Notes: generated from the sequence alone by a model not told the origin. Shown: positions 36,064 through 45,725, counted from the first letter of the stretch. The stretch: 64,000 nucleotides of DNA from Candidatus Fukatsuia endosymbiont of Tuberolachnus salignus (GCF_964030845.1 NZ_OZ034983.1:2232001-2296000); one strand, 5' to 3'. Translations and numbers: made by a program.

Positions 36064-38843
36064 CAGAGATTGCAACGATTTCGCTACGTGTCGACACCTC
36101 AAACCTGGAAAAAGGGGACAGGGCACTCGAACACTTTGGCGACACGGCGGCGCGTACTGCCACCCGAGCCGAGGATTTCAATTCATCGTTTACACCGGCT
36201 ACCCGTACGCTCAATGCGTTCGGCCATCAAACAACCCAGGCCAATCTTAGCCTGCAACAACAGCGTGATGAGCTGCACCGCTTATTGGGTAAAATTCATC
36301 CGGTCACCGCGGCCTTTGGCAAGCTTGATGAGAGGGAAGCGCAGCTCAGGCGGTATAAAAACTTGCCGTTCCTTGACAAGGACACCTTTGACCAAGCCGC
36401 CCGGGCAATTCATCAGGCGCGTGATGAACTCGCTCAAGCTGCCCAAGCGAGAACCGCTGAAGGTCGTGCCGCGGCGGCGCAAGCCGCTGCAGACAAAGTC
36501 GCCGCTCAGGCAAAAAACGCCTTTATTGCTAAACTGCGTGAACAAAGTGAATGTCAGGGGAAAACCACTGCGGAGATTTTGGCCTACAAAGCCGCACAAT
36601 TGGGCGTCACCCAACAGGCTGCACCTTTCATTGCCACACTCAGGGAACAAGAAAACAGCTGGAAAAAAGGCACGATATCGGCGGGTCAATACCGGATGGC
36701 ATTACGTCAATTGCCGATGCAGTTTACCGACATTGCGACCTCGATTGCCGGGGGGATGCCGCTGTACCTGATTGCCATTCAGCAAGGAGGACAAATCCGG
36801 GACAGCTTTGGTGGCATCGCCAATGCACTCAAAGCCATGGGACAGTGGCTGACACCGACCAAAATCCTGCTCGGGGGCGCCGCGACCGCGCTGGCAAGCG
36901 TCGGACTGGCCTACTACCGGGGTGCACAAGAAAGCAGCACCTTCAATAAGCAGCTGATTTTGACCGGCCAGTATGCGGGCAAAACCGCCACTCAATTACA
37001 ACAGTTGGCTAAACGACTCTCCGGTGACGGGTTAACCCAATCGGCGTTATCGGCAGCTCTGGCACAGGTGGTGGGCAGCGGCGCGTTTGACAGCACACAA
37101 ATTGAACAGGTCAGCGTGGCGGCCGCCAAAATGGCCGCGGCAACGGGGCAATCCGTCGATGACACCGTCAAACATTTTACCCGCTTACAGGAGGAACCGC
37201 TTACTGCGGTCAAAGCATTAGACAAGCAATTACATTTTCTGACGGCTTCCGAGTATGAACAGATAGCCGCGCTGGAACGTGCGGGCAATACTCTAGGTGC
37301 AGCACGCCTGGCGATGGAGGCCTATGCCAATGCCCTGAAAACCCGGGCGGATGACATCGTCGCCAATCTGGGTACGATGGAAAAAGCCTGGTACAGCCTG
37401 AAAAACACCGCCAAAAGCGCCTGGAATGCGATGCTGGATATCGGCAGAGAGCAAAGCCTGAGCAATCAAATCGTTCGGGTGGATGCTCAGTTAAATGACC
37501 TCAAAAAAGGTTACTTTAACCGCACGATGATTCAGGGGCTAGAACAGCAAAAAGCACTGCTAACGGAGAAGAAATTTCAGGCAGACCTTGCAGCTGCCCG
37601 CCAAACCGCCGAGCGCCAGGCCGAAGCCATCGAAAAAGCGTCGCTGCAACGCCAAGACCACTGGCGTGAACGCTATGCCAACCAAGCCCAGCAGCGCAGC
37701 AAAGAGCTGAAAAAATTTAACGAGATTGCTACCCGATTCAGCCCGCAGGAACAAGCGCGTATCCGTGCGGCTATCGAAGCACGATTTCCCGACGAGAAGC
37801 GCAAAAAATCACCCCCTATCCGCCAGGCAACAGGCCGTCCAGCCGCAGTCTACCGTGATGATGCCGCTACCCGCGCCTTACTGGAAAGCCGCCAGCGGGT
37901 CGCGATGTTACGTGAACAAGCCACGCTCACCACCTCGATGAGCGAGCAGGAAAAGCAGCAGGTGAGATTCACGCAGCAGATAGCGGATTTAAAAACCAAA
38001 TCGTTATTGACTGCTGACCAACAATCGCTACTAGCTCGTGCCAAAGAAATCAATGCCAGCCTGCAACTGGAAGCTCAGCTATCCCGTGAGAATAGTCAGC
38101 GGCAAAAAGCACTCGCCGCACTCAAACAGATGGAAGACACCAGCCAGTCTCTTGCCCGTCGTAACGCTCAGCAGCAGGCCAGGTTTGGCCTCACCGATAA
38201 ACAGGCCAGGTGCGTTGACCAGACCTTTCAGCTGGATAATACCTATCAGAAACAAAAAGAAGGCATCACCGATGCCGAACAATTAGAAAAAATCACCGCC
38301 GCCTATCTCAGAGCAAAACACACGTTACAGGCGGGTTTTCATCAGGAAAAGCGAAACGAAGGAAACTGGCTCGCGGGCATGAAACAAGGAATAACCGAAT
38401 ACGGTGAAACCGCCCATCATGTCTTCGCTGCGACGCAAACACTGGCTAGCACCACCCTGGGCAACCTGTCCTCGATGATGACCGAATTGACCACCACCGG
38501 TCAGGCGAATCTGAAAAGCTTTGCCACGGCATTTTTGACAAATATCGTCGATATCATTAATCGATTACTGATTGCTCAAGCAATACAGGCAGCCATGGGC
38601 TGGATAGGGGGGTCGTTTACCACGAACCCTGTAAATGCAACCAGTCACAGCGCCATGGGAACCGGTGTAATGGGCATGAACACCCGCTGGCAAAGCACCG
38701 TGCCCAGCCATGCGAGCGGTGGCTACACCGGGGAAGGCGACAAATACCAGCCTGCGGGTATCGTCCACAAAGGCGAATTTGTGATGACTAAAGACGCCAC
38801 CGAGCGTATTGGCGTCGATAATCTTTATGCCCTTATATCTTGA
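36060..38843 (+). pseudogene. Tape measure protein (lambda H-like), cut near the C-terminus by IS110
   Basis: 927 residues. The N-terminal ~230 residues are coiled coil. A hydrophobic region follows at about 220-290 (LPMQFTDIATSIAGGMPLYL, typical of lambda H), then long helical repeats. The conserved end GIVHKGEFVMTKDATERIGVDNLYAL is split into two parts here: sense stops two codons into IS110 (TGA 38841-38843). The remaining C-terminus lies at 40043-40319. It sets tail length and enters the cell with DNA. The ATG overlaps the T stop. Confidence 0.85.
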
Positions 38844-38857
38844 TTATTAACTTTCAA

Positions 38858-39035
38858 AGGTTGATGATCCCCAACTGATCATTGGGATGTCACCGGAGAG
38901 TTTGTTTGCGCCCTTAGGCTTAAAGCTTGTGCAGTCAGATAAAACCCCGGTGACATATTTATCGTCGCCTGTAAGACCGAACGGTATCTTGTGCTAAGAG
39001 CACGTATTTATAAGGAAGGTCGGGGCGATCATTTA
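38858..39035 (+). ncRNA. Candidate IS110 bridge RNA (copy 2)
   Basis: Noncoding leader between element left end and recombinase. A 5' hairpin pairs CCCAA with TTGGG (about 38868-38886). A ten-base stem ATGTCACCGG/CCGGTGACAT (38887-38896 with 38947-38956) closes a loop containing GCCCTTA at 38910-38916, identical to the left target flank at both insertion sites. A second loop contains ACGGTATCT (38981-38989), identical to the element's right end at 40033-40041, next to the hairpin GTGCT/AGCAC. Target loop first, donor loop second is the order known for IS621-type bridge RNAs. Expression is not shown. Confidence 0.6.
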
Positions 39036-39049
39036 ATTATCTGTTTTTC

Positions 39050-40024
39050 ATGGGAGAATCAGCCATGGACAAGACCGCAGTGGGTATTGATGTTGCCAAA
39101 TTAAAATTCGATGTTGCAGTGTGGGTAGAGAGAAAAAAGTATAAAACAAAAGCATTCCCGAATACCCCCTCTGGATTTAGCCAACTACTGAAATGGCTTA
39201 TCCCTTACGGGGATTGTCATATTTGTCTCGAAGCCACAGGGAGTTACAGTGTTCCACTGGCTATGTTCTTAGTTGATAATGGCATTGACGTCAGCCTAGA
39301 AAACCCATCACGTATTCATGCCTTTGGTGAGAGTGAACTGAGTCGGAACAAGACGGATCAGGGGGATGCAAAAATGATAGTGCGCTACTGCGCACTGCAT
39401 ACACCTGTCCTCTGGACTCCTCCTCCCTTGAGCGAACGTCAATTAACCGCGCTAGTACGCCATCTAAAGAGTTTAGAGGAAATGAGGCAAATGCAAGAAA
39501 ATCGGCAATCAGTGGCTGACGATGTCGTTCAATCCTCACTGCTTGAAATCATTTCTGCACTTAAACAACAAATCCAGGCCACCAAAGAAAAAATAAAAAA
39601 CCATATCGATAACGATCCTGACTTAAAGAAAAATAAAGCGTTGCTGGAGAGTATTCCTGGTATCGGTGAAATACTAAGTGCCAGTTTGCTGGCGTATGTG
39701 GGTAATGTGTCAAAATTCACTAACAGTAAGGCAGTGGTGGCCTATGCCGGGCTTAACCCAAAACTTTGTGAATCAGGTTTATTTAAAGGACGGAGCCGCC
39801 TATCAAAACGGGGTCATACCGAGCTCAGGAAAGCGTTGTATATGCCCGCTCTGGCTGCCCTTTCTTGTAATCCGATAGTGAAAGCACAGTGGCAACGACT
39901 CGTATCACGCCATAAAGGGGGTAAAATGGGCGTCTGTGCAGCAATGCGCAAATTACTCCAACTGGCGTATGGTGTGCTGAAATCAGGCATCCCATTCGAT
40001 ACAAAAATAGCACTTGCATCATGA
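39050..40024 (+). CDS. IS110-family transposase/recombinase (copy 2)
   Basis: 324 residues, identical to the protein at 5011-5985; the more likely start is ATG 39065 (MDKTAVGIDVAK). DEDD-type RuvC-like N-terminal domain and serine-containing C-terminal domain are both intact, so it should be functional. Confidence 0.92.
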   Translation: MGESAMDKTAVGIDVAKLKFDVAVWVERKKYKTKAFPNTPSGFSQLLKWLIPYGDCHICLEATGSYSVPLAMFLVDNGIDVSLENPSRIHAFGESELSRNKTDQGDAKMIVRYCALHTPVLWTPPPLSERQLTALVRHLKSLEEMRQMQENRQSVADDVVQSSLLEIISALKQQIQATKEKIKNHIDNDPDLKKNKALLESIPGIGEILSASLLAYVGNVSKFTNSKAVVAYAGLNPKLCESGLFKGRSRLSKRGHTELRKALYMPALAALSCNPIVKAQWQRLVSRHKGGKMGVCAAMRKLLQLAYGVLKSGIPFDTKIALAS

Positions 40025-40042
40025 TGGGCAAGACGGTATCTG

Positions 40043-40319
40043 ATGCGCGGTTATGCGGAAGGGGGCCCGGTCAGTCATCGCCAAACAAAATCACCGTGCC
40101 CCCCCTTCATTGGGGAGGCAAGGGAAAGCTACAGCGGTAGCAATCAACGTGGGGGATATTAATATTTTGAATCAAGGGATGGGACAGCAATCCAGCCCAA
40201 GCACACAGGATAGCGCCGCTCTGCGAAAACAAATCAAAACGGCGATTACGTCGACTATCAGTGAACAGCTCAGTAAGCCCGGTACGCCCTTATGGCTGGC
40301 TGTGCAGGGGCGGGGGTGA
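40043..40319 (+). pseudogene. C-terminal fragment of the tape measure protein
   Basis: Continues the host gene after IS110: ATG CGC GGT TAT GCG reads MRGYAEGGPVS. Sense then passes a C7 tract (40099-40105) and resumes in the next frame as AVAINVGDINILNQG and TISEQLSKPGTPLWLAVQGRG, the usual lambda H-type C-terminus. The gene thus carries both an insertion and a homopolymer shift. 40320-40484 is AT-rich without a gene. Confidence 0.8.
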
Positions 40320-40484
40320 TCAAATAACCCATTGCCTAATAATCAAGAGAACATTTTTTAGGTAATATGAGGGCATTTTGTATAGCAGGGGCCGTATAAG
40401 TTGATTATGAAAATCAGAAATAACATATTGATATTAATTAATATTTATTAACAAAAGTGATCACGTTACATGGCGCCTGCTATA

Positions 40485-40973
40485 TTAGCGAACAAGGGGA
40501 GGAAGCGGTTCGTTCGCTTTTCTGTATTCATCTTTATATTTGTTATATGCATCAGCAGCTGCACCGATGACACAGATACCTGCAGGAACAGCTGTAACGG
40601 CGGCCCCGATAGCAGCTCCGGCGATCGCGCCACCAGGCACAGGCACTACTCCCGCTCCAATCATGAATCCCAGACTAGCCCCAGCTGCAACAAGCGCCAG
40701 TGCATGGGGGAGGATCTTTACACCCTCAACGAAACCTATACACAAAGCCTTTCCAACATGCGTTATTTTTCTTATAAATATCTTCAGCTTAGAGAATGAA
40801 GCTGACTTTTTATTCATGGCAGGTTCTGACGCAATATTTCTCAGGCTCGAGGGAGAGGGAGCACCACTCCTCTGAGGAGACCCAACAACCCCAACAGACC
40901 CAAAATCTAATAGTTCAAATGTACCAAGACTCCCAGTATATGACGATGCATTTGCACCAAGGGTAGATGCCAT
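40485..40973 (-). CDS. Cargo gene in the tail operon: Ser-rich N-terminus with glycine-zipper membrane hairpin
   Basis: 162 residues, opposite to the tail genes and set between tape measure and M. The first ~60 residues are rich in Ser, Gly and Ala (MASTLGANASSYTGSLGTFE), a composition common in type III secretion signals. Residues 90-145 are two Gly/Ala-rich hydrophobic segments (GFMIGAGVVPVPGGAIAGAA) able to form a membrane hairpin. Flanks are strongly AT-rich. I recognise no family. An effector that inserts in host membranes, or a phage exclusion protein, are both possible. Confidence 0.6.
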   Translation of the reverse strand: MASTLGANASSYTGSLGTFELLDFGSVGVVGSPQRSGAPSPSSLRNIASEPAMNKKSASFSKLKIFIRKITHVGKALCIGFVEGVKILPHALALVAAGASLGFMIGAGVVPVPGGAIAGAAIGAAVTAVPAGICVIGAAADAYNKYKDEYRKANEPLPPLVR

Positions 40974-41242
40974 ATTTTTTCTCTCAATAATTAGTTATAT
41001 AATAATTATTATAATCAATGATAAACATAAAAGCATCTATTAGTTAGACACACAGGACGATTGCGCTATGTTATTTTTATTTTAAAAATCAAGTAATTAA
41101 AAAATAGTACGCTCGCTACGCAATTTTAAAATTAGTTAATAATCATATGGTTATAAAACATAGCGCGATTGCCCTATAGATACACAACGCTAATATTGAC
41201 ATGCCTTGACACAAATAAGGTCACGAGGCAATTTATTGAATC

Positions 41243-41596
41243 ATGGCAATTAAAACATTCAGTTGGCGTACTCAAGGTACACCGGAAGGCAGCTTTTTAC
41301 ATCGCGTCAGGGTGGCGCAGTTCGGTGATGGCTATAAACAGGTCGCAGGCGACGGTATCAACCCCGAAAGCCAGTCATGGCCTCTGACTTTTCAGGGCAC
41401 TGAAAAAAACATGCTGCCATTGCTCACCTTTATTCGCCAACACTGTACACAGCCTTGCTTATGGACGCCACCCTATGGGGTGCTGGGTCTGTACCGTGTG
41501 GCAGCAGATTCCATCAAGATGACTCCCTTGGGCGGCAATATCCTGTCTATCAACTTTACTTTTGAACAGGCTTTTCAGCCTTTATCGATAGATTAA
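41243..41596 (+). CDS. Minor tail protein M
   Basis: 117 residues. It starts MAIKTFSWRTQGTPEGSFLH, and the pattern RVAQFGDGYKQVAGDGINPE and ACLWTPPYG-like PCLWTPPYGVLGLYRV is that of the lambda M family. M is part of the tail tip. Intact, but separated from H by a cargo gene and from L by another. Confidence 0.85.
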   Translation: MAIKTFSWRTQGTPEGSFLHRVRVAQFGDGYKQVAGDGINPESQSWPLTFQGTEKNMLPLLTFIRQHCTQPCLWTPPYGVLGLYRVAADSIKMTPLGGNILSINFTFEQAFQPLSID

Positions 41597-41606
41597 AAAA
41601 CAATCA

Positions 41607-42323
41607 TTACACATTGGATTCTTTTAAAGTTTTTTCTAAACTAGAATATTCTCTAAGTTGCTTGAGATCTTCAATGACGTGAGCAGAAATATCAATTTTA
41701 TGTTTTTCTCTCAAATCATTAAAATTTTTATTCAATAATGATATGTCTACTGAGATACTTTCATTTGATGTCATTTGTTGAATTGCTTTTTTTAATTCTT
41801 GAAAATTTACTTGTAATTTCTCGACAATATTTTGGGTAGGAGGCTCTTTATTAATGACTTTATCATAAACTCTATGGGCCTCATCTGCGATTTCTGATGT
41901 AACCGATTTAGACTCAAGAAGATGGCTGACATAATTATGATAAAGTGTATCTTTATAATCTTGAATACCATTTCCTTTAAGATACTTATTAGGACTAAAA
42001 TTTTCTATAGCAGAAAATTTATTCTCCTGATTTTTCAATGCATGTGCTGTTTCCGGATTAAAATTAATAGCTTTTAAAGAACATTTTATCATTATTTCTT
42101 TAAAAATTTCTTTGTGCTTGCTATTTATTTCATCACGATATAATGAGATGAACTCACAACTAGCACGCTTAAAAAATACGCGATCTTCTTGTGATAAGTC
42201 TTTATTATCAAATGATATTAATTTTTCATTTATTTCATCAATTTTTCCACGTAAAGTTGTGGTATCCATAGAATATGGTGCAGCTCTAACGTTAGCTGAG
42301 TTAGATGAATTTATTTTTGGCAT
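41607..42323 (-). CDS. AT-rich cargo gene of unknown function in the tail operon
   Basis: 238 residues on the strand opposite to the tail genes, starting 10 bp after M ends. The N-terminus MPKINSSNSANVRAAPYSMD is Ser/Asn-rich, as in type III signals. The rest is helical and charged (TTLRGKIDEINEKLISFDNK, IVEKLQVNFQELKKAIQQMT) with coiled-coil character. No membrane segment. AT content is far above the neighbouring phage genes, which suggests separate acquisition. No family recognised. Confidence 0.6.
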   Translation of the reverse strand: MPKINSSNSANVRAAPYSMDTTTLRGKIDEINEKLISFDNKDLSQEDRVFFKRASCEFISLYRDEINSKHKEIFKEIMIKCSLKAINFNPETAHALKNQENKFSAIENFSPNKYLKGNGIQDYKDTLYHNYVSHLLESKSVTSEIADEAHRVYDKVINKEPPTQNIVEKLQVNFQELKKAIQQMTSNESISVDISLLNKNFNDLREKHKIDISAHVIEDLKQLREYSSLEKTLKESNV

Positions 42324-42776
42324 GATATCTCTCTATTTAAAATTATCATTAATGCATTTCTAATAAATGTTATTGGGAACACTATTTTTCAAAAATTAAT
42401 ACTAAGATTAAAAGCGTAAAATTACTATCAAAAAACGCTTATATTCGAGTCTATGCTTGAGTGGGTCTGCTGAATGCGTTATAAAGAATATATCCATCAT
42501 TGATAAAAAATATTAAATGATTTTTTATGTGTTTTGGCGTCTTAAAAGATGACATCATATTGATAATCTGAATTAGGGATAAGGCATTTAGTAACTATTG
42601 GTTTTTAAATGTATCTAATAAAAATGTTGGCTTAATAATTACGAATAAGTAAATACATGAAACTCAAAAAGACAATTTTTGTCGCTTATTCTGGTTATTA
42701 CTTCTTTATACCATAATAATTTAAATTAATTGGACCTGTATTTATCCAGAATGTAGGAAAAATAGGGAGTAACATT
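42324..42776. other. AT-rich gap between cargo gene and tail gene L
   Basis: 453 bp with no supported gene on either strand. It probably holds the promoter of the minus-strand cargo gene. A ribosome site (AGGGAG) for L lies at its end. Confidence 0.5.
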
Positions 42777-43529
42777 ATGGCAATCCATACTGACCTGCAA
42801 CGCTTGGCGCCAGGCAATCGTATTCGTTTATTCGAAGTCGATGGCACGGCGTTCCAGGCAACTATTTTACGCTTCCACGCGGATACTTTAGCCCATACAC
42901 CGGAAGAACTGACTGCCGCTGCAGCTGATGAAACCAAGCTCAACGCAAAATCCATCTGGTGGCAAGGTAAGGAATATGCTCCCTGGCCGGTACAGATAGA
43001 AGGACTGGAAACCGCCAGTGATGGACAACAAGCACAGCCCAGATTAACCGTTGCTAACCTCGATGGCAGCATTACTGCCCTGTGCTTGAAATTTGACGAC
43101 ATGGTACAAGCTAAAGTTATCATTCACGACACCTTCAAACATTATCTGGATGCGCGTAATTTTCTAGAAGGCAATCTCGAAGCCGATCCGACACAAGAAA
43201 AAGTCCAGGTCTACACCATTGACAGCAAATCACTGGAAACCAGCGAGATGGTTGAGTTCACCCTCTCCAGCCCGGCGGATTTGCAAGGTTTGCTAATTCC
43301 TACACGGCAAATCCATTCGCTGTGCACCTGGGCGATGCGTGGTGACTACCGCAGCGGTAACGGCTGTGATTATGCAGACAATCGATACTTTGATGAGCAG
43401 GGCAACTCCACCGATGATCCGACTAAAGACAGATGCACTGGCCGGTTAGTGGAATGTAAAAACCGGTTTGGCAGACATAATCCGTTACCTTTTGGTGGGT
43501 TTCCAGGCTCAGCACTGATAAAGAGATGA
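42777..43529 (+). CDS. Minor tail protein L (Fe-S binding type)
   Basis: 250 residues. Lambda L family motifs: ETSEMVEFTLSSPADLQGLL and IPTRQIHSLCTWAMRGDYRS. Four cysteines in the C-terminal third (SLCTW, GNGCDYA, DRCTG, VECKN) match the set that holds a 4Fe-4S cluster in lambda L. It builds the tail tip under K, I and J. Stop overlaps the K start. Confidence 0.88.
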   Translation: MAIHTDLQRLAPGNRIRLFEVDGTAFQATILRFHADTLAHTPEELTAAAADETKLNAKSIWWQGKEYAPWPVQIEGLETASDGQQAQPRLTVANLDGSITALCLKFDDMVQAKVIIHDTFKHYLDARNFLEGNLEADPTQEKVQVYTIDSKSLETSEMVEFTLSSPADLQGLLIPTRQIHSLCTWAMRGDYRSGNGCDYADNRYFDEQGNSTDDPTKDRCTGRLVECKNRFGRHNPLPFGGFPGSALIKR

Positions 43530-44239
43530 TGATGCGTAAAAAAACGCTACAGGCGATGCTGGCTCACGCTGCTGCCGCCTATCCCAACGAGTGTTGTGGT
43601 CTCATCGCTCAACAATCACGGCAAGAGCGTTATTTTCCCTGCCGCAATTTAGCCGCTAAACCAACAGAACAGTTTTATCTCGATCCTCAAGGCTACATGG
43701 ATGCCGAAAATTGGGGTACCGTCACCGCGATAGTGCACAGTCATCCCGATGCAACTAGTCAGCCATCGGAATTGGACAGGGCACAATGTGACCATACCCA
43801 ACTGCCCTGGTATATCGTCAGCTGGCCCGAGGGCGATGTGCGCACACTTCAGCCTCGAGGCGAGTTACCGCTGATAGGGCGTGAATTTGTGCTGGGGCAT
43901 AGCGACTGCTGGGGACTGATATTGTCATATTTTCGCCAGACGCATGGCATTGAACTTAACGATTATCGGGTAACCCACCCTTGGTGGGAATCAGGTCAGG
44001 AAAACAGATATCTGGATAATTGGTATCAATGTGGATTTCGGGAATTTAGCGGAGAAACGCAACCCAGTGATGTAGTGATGATGCAGGTTTCAGCCCCGGT
44101 TGCTAATCATGCAGGGATTTTGCTGGCAGACGGCATGTTATTGCATCATCTGTATGGCAAACCCAGCCAACGAGTACCTTACGGCGGTTATTGGCAAGAG
44201 CGTACGGTGAAGGTGGTCAGGTATCGGGAATTGATATAA
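43526..44239 (+). CDS. Tail assembly peptidase K (JAMM + NlpC/P60)
   Basis: 237 residues. N-terminal JAB/MPN domain with NECCGLIA and the metal motif HSHPDATSQPSELD. C-terminal NlpC/P60 domain with catalytic Cys in GHSDCWGLIL and His in NHAGILLADG. This is the lambda K arrangement and processes tail tip proteins or peptidoglycan. Translationally coupled to L. Confidence 0.88.
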   Translation: MMMRKKTLQAMLAHAAAAYPNECCGLIAQQSRQERYFPCRNLAAKPTEQFYLDPQGYMDAENWGTVTAIVHSHPDATSQPSELDRAQCDHTQLPWYIVSWPEGDVRTLQPRGELPLIGREFVLGHSDCWGLILSYFRQTHGIELNDYRVTHPWWESGQENRYLDNWYQCGFREFSGETQPSDVVMMQVSAPVANHAGILLADGMLLHHLYGKPSQRVPYGGYWQERTVKVVRYRELI

Positions 44240-44414
44240 TCTGATTTTGTATCTTTTGAACCATTTTACTATCAGCTCAACGAACTTTGATTGAACTGCA
44301 AAACTTGGAGTTGTGTAATATTCGTTATATTTTGTTACGTAATTATATTGTGCATAATATGATCAAACAGGGCATTATTGTGGTTTGTACAATTTAGAAT
44401 TAAAAGAGATTAGA

Positions 44415-45002
44415 ATGGTCAGAGTTAGTAATCCATCACCAGGTAAGGTTGTTGATGCTCCTTCCTTATTCTTATGTCCTACTCTCCACCCACCAATTAG
44501 ATTTCAAGACAATCAACCTAATAAAGCTCATAATACTTACAGGTCTCTAAGTCCTCCCTATCGTGTTCTCGATTCGGAGGACTCACACGATGTACTTGAT
44601 TTGAGTGCTTCATCCGGGAAAAGACCTGCTAGTGATCCTAATCTTCAATCAGCAAAGCGTATAAAACCTTCTGATTCTCCAAATTCCTTCGATGAAAAAG
44701 CAAGCTCACTAGTTAGGGTTTCTAATAGGAAGGCTAGCTCTCCTTTGAATGATCCATTTATGCGAGCTCAAATAAAAAAAATACAAAAATTACAGGCGAG
44801 CCATAAAGATAACGTTATTCATCCGGTTAGTACCGAAACTGGTCTCTGTAATACACCTAGGTGTTCATTTAACAAAAAAATACAAGAGAAATTTGTCGAC
44901 CTCATAGAGCCTTATCCAACATCAACTCAAAAGTTTGTTCGCAAGAAATTAAATCTAAAATCAAGCACTGTTTCTAACTGGCAAAAACCTAAAAAAGAAT
45001 AA
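44415..45002 (+). CDS. Cargo protein with bipartite nuclear-localisation-like motif and C-terminal HTH-like segment
   Basis: 195 residues from ATG 44415 (ribosome site AAAGAG; an upstream TTG is less likely). It lies between K and I on the tail strand, AT-rich, with its own terminator after it. Residues 69-84 read KRPASDPNLQSAKRIK: two basic residues, ten-residue spacer, basic cluster, the consensus of bipartite nuclear import signals and close to nucleoplasmin. The N-terminal half is Pro/Ser-rich and probably disordered. Residues 158-192 (FVRKKLNLKSSTVSNWQKPK) look like a helix-turn-helix. A nucleus-targeted effector is a hypothesis; nothing here proves secretion. Confidence 0.6.
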   Translation: MVRVSNPSPGKVVDAPSLFLCPTLHPPIRFQDNQPNKAHNTYRSLSPPYRVLDSEDSHDVLDLSASSGKRPASDPNLQSAKRIKPSDSPNSFDEKASSLVRVSNRKASSPLNDPFMRAQIKKIQKLQASHKDNVIHPVSTETGLCNTPRCSFNKKIQEKFVDLIEPYPTSTQKFVRKKLNLKSSTVSNWQKPKKE

Positions 45003-45044
45003 ACTCAAAACCTCAGGATTAATATCACATTAACTCTGAACAAG

Positions 45045-45066
45045 GGCTGCCTATGCAGCCTTTTTT
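45045..45066 (+). terminator. Intrinsic terminator after the cargo gene
   Basis: GGCTGC-CTAT-GCAGCC followed by six T, between the cargo stop and the tail I ribosome site. Confidence 0.75.
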
Positions 45067-45085
45067 ATTATCAGGAGCCAATAAC

Positions 45086-45664
45086 ATGGCAGTATTCCAC
45101 CAACCGTTACGAACAATCCGTCTGTACGGAAAACTCGGGCACCTGTTTGGCCGTGTGCATCAACTCGCGGTCGAGACCCCCAGAGAAGCGATAAAAGCGC
45201 TGTCGGTTATCCTGCCTGGGTTTGAGCAATTTATGTTACGCAGTCAAGCACAAGGCCTGACCTTTGCAGTATTTAACGGCCAGCACAATATTAGCAGAGA
45301 AGAATTAGCCAGCGCCCACGGCAGCCAGGATATTCGCATTGCCCCGGTGATTATCGGCAGCAAACGGGGTGGCGTGTTTCAAACCATTATCGGTGCGATG
45401 TTAGTGGCAGCATCCTTCATTCCTGGTGCTCAATTCTTAGCCCCTGTGGGCATTTCCATGATGGTCGGCGGGGTTATCCAAATGCTATCCCCACAACAAA
45501 GTGGGTTATCACGCCGTGAGGACCCTGATAACAAGCCCAGCTACGCCTTCGGGGAGCCCGTCAATTCCACCGCACAAGGCAATCCGGTGCCGATTGGCTA
45601 CGGCAAGCGGCGTATCGGGGGTGCAGTGATTTCGGCGGGCATTTACGCGGAAGACCAGATGTAA
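45086..45664 (+). CDS. Tail assembly protein I
   Basis: 192 residues from ATG 45086 with AGGAG upstream; an ATG at 45053 lies in the terminator hairpin. Start RTIRLYGKLGHLFGRVHQLA and middle GAMLVAASFIPGAQFLAPVG are typical of lambda I. The last part (NPVPIGYGKRRIGGAVISAG) is the conserved tail. Acts with K, L and J at the tip. Confidence 0.86.
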   Translation: MAVFHQPLRTIRLYGKLGHLFGRVHQLAVETPREAIKALSVILPGFEQFMLRSQAQGLTFAVFNGQHNISREELASAHGSQDIRIAPVIIGSKRGGVFQTIIGAMLVAASFIPGAQFLAPVGISMMVGGVIQMLSPQQSGLSRREDPDNKPSYAFGEPVNSTAQGNPVPIGYGKRRIGGAVISAGIYAEDQM

Positions 45665-45690
45665 AAATAACAGAACAGCGAACACAATCC

Positions 45691-45716
45691 AGGTCGCCAA
45701 GGCGATCTTTTTTTAT
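45691..45716 (+). terminator. Intrinsic terminator between I and J
   Basis: GTCGCC-AAG-GGCGAT-like stem (GGTCGCCAAGGCGATC) followed by seven T, 10 bp before the J start. Confidence 0.7.
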
Positions 45717-45725
45717 GGGTAAACT

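Larger units (their letters stand above)
38837..40042 (+). mobile_element. IS110-family insertion sequence, copy 2 (1206 bp)
   Basis: Same sequence as 4993-6198. The insertion point can be read from the host gene. Tape measure codons for N-L-Y-A-L end in GCCCTTAT, and after the element ATGCGCGGTTATGCG resumes (M-R-G-Y-A), so the site was CCCTT-AT-GCGCGG with AT as the probable core dinucleotide. No inverted terminal repeats. Confidence 0.93.

Noticed and set aside
38079..38282. Minus-strand frame inside the tape measure gene
   Set aside because: No ribosome site and the plus-strand coding is clear.
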